Shown one piece after another: positions 18,601 to 20,109 of a stretch of 20,109 bases of DNA. The stretch lies in NCBI GenBank assembly GCA_943704495.1, contig CALSCR010003465.1, forward strand, positions 1 through 20,109, read 5' to 3'. The notes beneath the pieces are model-generated. The model was not told the origin of the DNA and searched no databases. It was given only the letters and a program-made list of their open reading frames with translations. The translations under genes were made by a program, and so were the position numbers. This stretch comes from Pigoraptor chileana. Taxonomy: Eukaryota > Opisthokonta > Filasterea. Position 1 is the stretch's first letter; each line of letters starts with the position of its first letter.

Positions 18601-19905
18601 CCGTGTGTCTCATTTGACACATCCCTCACATTGCGCCAGTGTCACTCAATCAAAGTGGCACATTCCACAGTTTGATTTCATCGCAATATTACAATCAATG
18701 CAAAAATGTGCAAAACATGTTCAATAGTTAACATCCTACATGGGCAAGCATGCTCGCGGCACCATATAGCATATATATATATATATATATACAAACACAC
18801 AACGCAATCCTCAGGGCGTAGAAAACGCCCCATGCACAACAGACACACAGACGGACATATATATATATATATGCAACAGGGGTCACAAACACACAACGCA
18901 ATCCTCAGGGCGTAGAAAACGCCCCATGCACAACAGACACACAGACGGACACATGCACGCACCCATTGGCATGGGGATCTGCTGGGGCGAGGGGTACGAT
19001 TCCTCGGACCCAAGCCCAAGGCGACCGTGCTGGCCAAGACCCCATCCGTACATGACGGCGTCGCCGGTAAGTGCGCACATGTGGGCGGCGCCGCACGACA
19101 CGCTAGCAATCTGCGAGGGGCACACGGGCAATCGTCAAGCATCAGCCACATACTTGCATGTATCGGTTGTGCAGGAATTGCAAGAGATATGAGGGAGAAT
19201 GTACGCAGTGAGTGCACATTGCGTGCACATGATGTGATTTGGCACCGGGTAGGATCGCCATTCCACAGAATCCACCCGTCGAGTATGCGAGAGAAAACAG
19301 ACAGAAACTACATCCAAAGGAAGTAACAACAACAACAACAACAACAACAACAAAAACAAACACAGCAACGACAAATACCGACACAAACCTCCTTGACGAG
19401 CAGCGATTCAACCAGTCTTGGCTTGAGGTGATCGTTGTAGTCGCCGTGTCCAAGTGCACCCCGAGCACCCGATCCGCACGTCATCAGCAGGCCGTTTTCG
19501 CTGTTGAAAGCACTGAAGTCATCGCCACACGATACACTCGCAATGGATTTGCCCACAAGTGCCTCGATGAGCTGTGTAGACATGTGTGTGTGTGTGTGTG
19601 TGTGCGTTGTGTTGTGGATGCGATAATAATGAAAAATTCAATAAGTGCAGTGCAGTGGAAAACAACTTTGAAATGCATACACGCGAAGCAGCCGATTCCA
19701 CTGATGAATAATGCACGGTAAAGGCAATCACAAGCAATGACGCGCATGGACGACAGACGCGCAACGCACCAGCGGCATCGAGTACGACTCCGTGTTGCCG
19801 TGCCCCAGCTGTCCGGATGATCCGTCGCCCCAACTGAAGACCTGCCCATCGACTGTCGCAGCAAGGCAGTGGCGTCCTCCGATCGCCACGGATCGGATGC
19901 GTATC
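14840..19905 (-). CDS. NEK9: NEK9-like protein: RCC1 propeller, Ser-rich linker, coiled-coil tail (N-terminus off window)
   Basis: Exons on the minus strand: 19905-19770, 19571-19389, 19110-18963, 18562-17982, 17792-16611, 16349-16263, 16133-16050, 15824-15732, 15415-15113 and 14965-14840, about 973 visible residues. The first four exons encode RCC1 blades (VFSWGDGSSGQLGHG, CGDDFSAFNSENG, YGWGLGQHGRLGLGSEESY, LLACGNNEDNKLALN, YSWGRGDDGRL). Their order and spacing follow the NEK9 propeller as I recall it. A 394-residue Ser/Gly-rich exon follows and contains VPDWLKSEMENAED, close to a conserved WLRKELENAE in animal NEK9. The last five exons give charged heptad-rich helices (EAQQKQEEAQTKMKVEIDEF, ALQEQLRALRDKQEQQETKM), probably for oligomerisation. 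NEK9 is a NIMA-family kinase acting in spindle and centrosome control. The kinase domain, if present, lies beyond 20109. The junction opening the exon at 15415 is the least certain, since an in-frame stop lies just upstream. Confidence 0.9.
14966..15112 (-). other. Last intron of the NEK9-like gene
   Basis: Donor GCAAGG|GTGGGC and acceptor TGCACAG|CAAACC join two coiled-coil exons in phase 0. The 147-base intron has a CA tract on the plus strand (about 15058-15098), so it is TG-rich in sense near the donor. Confidence 0.8.
15480..15715 (+). repeat. Long (CA)n/(TA)n compound microsatellite in a NEK9-like intron
   Basis: About 235 bases of CACA with CATA and AAGCACA units and two (AT)n cores near 15626-15656. 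It fills most of the intron 15731-15416 and is TG-rich in the sense of the gene, starting just after the donor. All open frames here are Thr/His or Val/Cys repeats. Confidence 0.92.
17547..17576 (-). other. Conserved WLKSEMENAE motif in the linker
   Basis: Ten codons inside the otherwise low-complexity linker exon encode WLKSEMENAE. Animal NEK9, as I recall it, has WLRKELENAE at the corresponding place between propeller and coiled coil. It is the only such island I recognise in the linker. Confidence 0.7.
17811..17838 (+). repeat. (TTG)n tract before a NEK9-like acceptor
   Basis: Plus-strand GTTGTT units are CAA repeats in the sense of the gene, lying just upstream of the acceptor at 17793. 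A matching CAA tract on the plus strand, GTT in sense, occurs at about 19325-19355 near a donor. Confidence 0.85.
18563..18962 (-). other. Intron 3 of the visible NEK9-like gene, with a duplicated block
   Basis: Donor ATGG|GTGCGT at 18963/18962 and acceptor GCGCAG|GATAC at 18563/18562 restore PMPMG-YTPKTVICGVDG. At 400 bases this is the longest intron of the gene, and it contains the 94-base-period duplication described separately. Confidence 0.87.
18770..18951 (+). repeat. Two-copy direct repeat (67 bases identical, 94-base period) with TA leaders and an internal hairpin
   Basis: Positions 18791-18857 and 18885-18951 are identical. Each copy is preceded by an (AT)n tract (18772-18790 and about 18857-18872). 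Each copy contains GGGCGT-AGAAA-ACGCCC, a perfect 6-base-pair stem. The right copy ends about 11 bases from the donor. Confidence 0.93.
19325..19355 (+). repeat. (CAA)n trinucleotide tract
   Basis: About nine to ten ACA/CAA units inside the intron 19388-19111 of the NEK9-like gene; GTT in sense, some 35 bases after the donor. Confidence 0.9.
19583..19606 (+). repeat. (GT)n microsatellite before an acceptor
   Basis: A GT tract on the plus strand, CA in the sense of the NEK9-like gene, ending about 11 bases before the acceptor ACACAG|CTC at 19572/19571. Confidence 0.88.
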
Positions 19906-20109
19906 CTGGTGCACAGCGTGAACAAAAACGTCCCAAATTGCAGATATTAGTGCGTGTGAGCTTTGCGTGTCGCGTGGTTGCGATTGCTATTACTCAGCAC
20001 CACACACACACGCCCCTTGGCTCCTTTGTTCCCAATCACGCAGGTAACAGACATTCGCCATTGAGGGACTGACCTCTACAAATAGATAACAAGACGAGAG
20101 AGGAGGGGG
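19906..20109 (-). other. Probable intron and possible further exon of the NEK9-like gene
   Basis: The acceptor at 19906 (GTGCACCAG|GATACG) implies more gene to the right. Reading the minus strand from the edge, a pyrimidine-rich run ending TTTGTAG at about 20075 looks like an acceptor, and GGGGC|GTGTGTG at about 20010 could be the matching donor with compatible phase. The intervening peptide shows no clear RCC1 motif, so I do not call it an exon. Confidence 0.3.

Noticed and set aside
1-20109. tRNA, rRNA, transposon or viral remnants
   Set aside because: A scan by eye for T-arm-like GTTCGAATC motifs, terminal inverted repeats with coding cores, and polymerase or integrase motifs found nothing convincing. 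A profile search could still reveal diverged cases.

Overview
The window is nuclear DNA from a unicellular or simply organised eukaryote. Its genes are split by GT-AG introns of roughly 130-430 bases, most donors read GTG rather than GTA, and (GT)n/(CA)n microsatellites sit in many introns and spacers. The gene set is a Ras GEF, a CHASE hybrid histidine kinase, the GPI-transamidase subunit PIG-U and a NEK9-type RCC1 protein. This mix fits an opisthokont-related protist (choanoflagellate or filasterean-like), an amoebozoan or an apusomonad. I cannot name the species from the sequence alone.

Layout. 1-2710 (minus): an ankyrin-repeat Ras guanine-nucleotide exchange factor whose 3' end runs off the left edge. 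2711-5093: a long divergent spacer with microsatellites and no gene I can support. 5094-9112 (plus): a five-exon, 984-residue membrane hybrid histidine kinase with all the key phosphorelay residues. 9113-10658: a spacer with a cluster of bZIP-type binding sites. 10659 to about 11770 (plus): an unrecognised gene with a GT-rich intron. About 11771-12321: a spacer holding a foldable 78-base segment and a CACGTG palindrome. 12322-14649 (plus): PIG-U, five exons, 446 residues. 14650-14839: a short convergent spacer. 14840-19905 (minus): the RCC1 propeller, Ser-rich linker and coiled-coil tail of a NEK9-like protein, ten exons. Its kinase half should lie beyond the right edge.

How the genes relate. 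There is no operon logic here. The loci are separate eukaryotic genes in mixed orientation. Two are signal-input proteins (Ras GEF and histidine kinase), one acts in GPI anchoring in the ER membrane, and one is probably a mitotic or ciliary kinase. All splice junctions given were chosen so that phases match and the spliced protein aligns with family motifs. They are predictions, not transcript-backed.

I saw no tRNA, rRNA, CRISPR array, transposon or viral remnant. The best candidates for novelty are the roughly 100-residue Ser/Thr-rich insertion inside the dimerisation hairpin of the CHASE histidine kinase, the orphan gene with a bZIP-site cluster upstream, and the tendency of intron repeats to be TG-rich near donors and CA-rich near acceptors.
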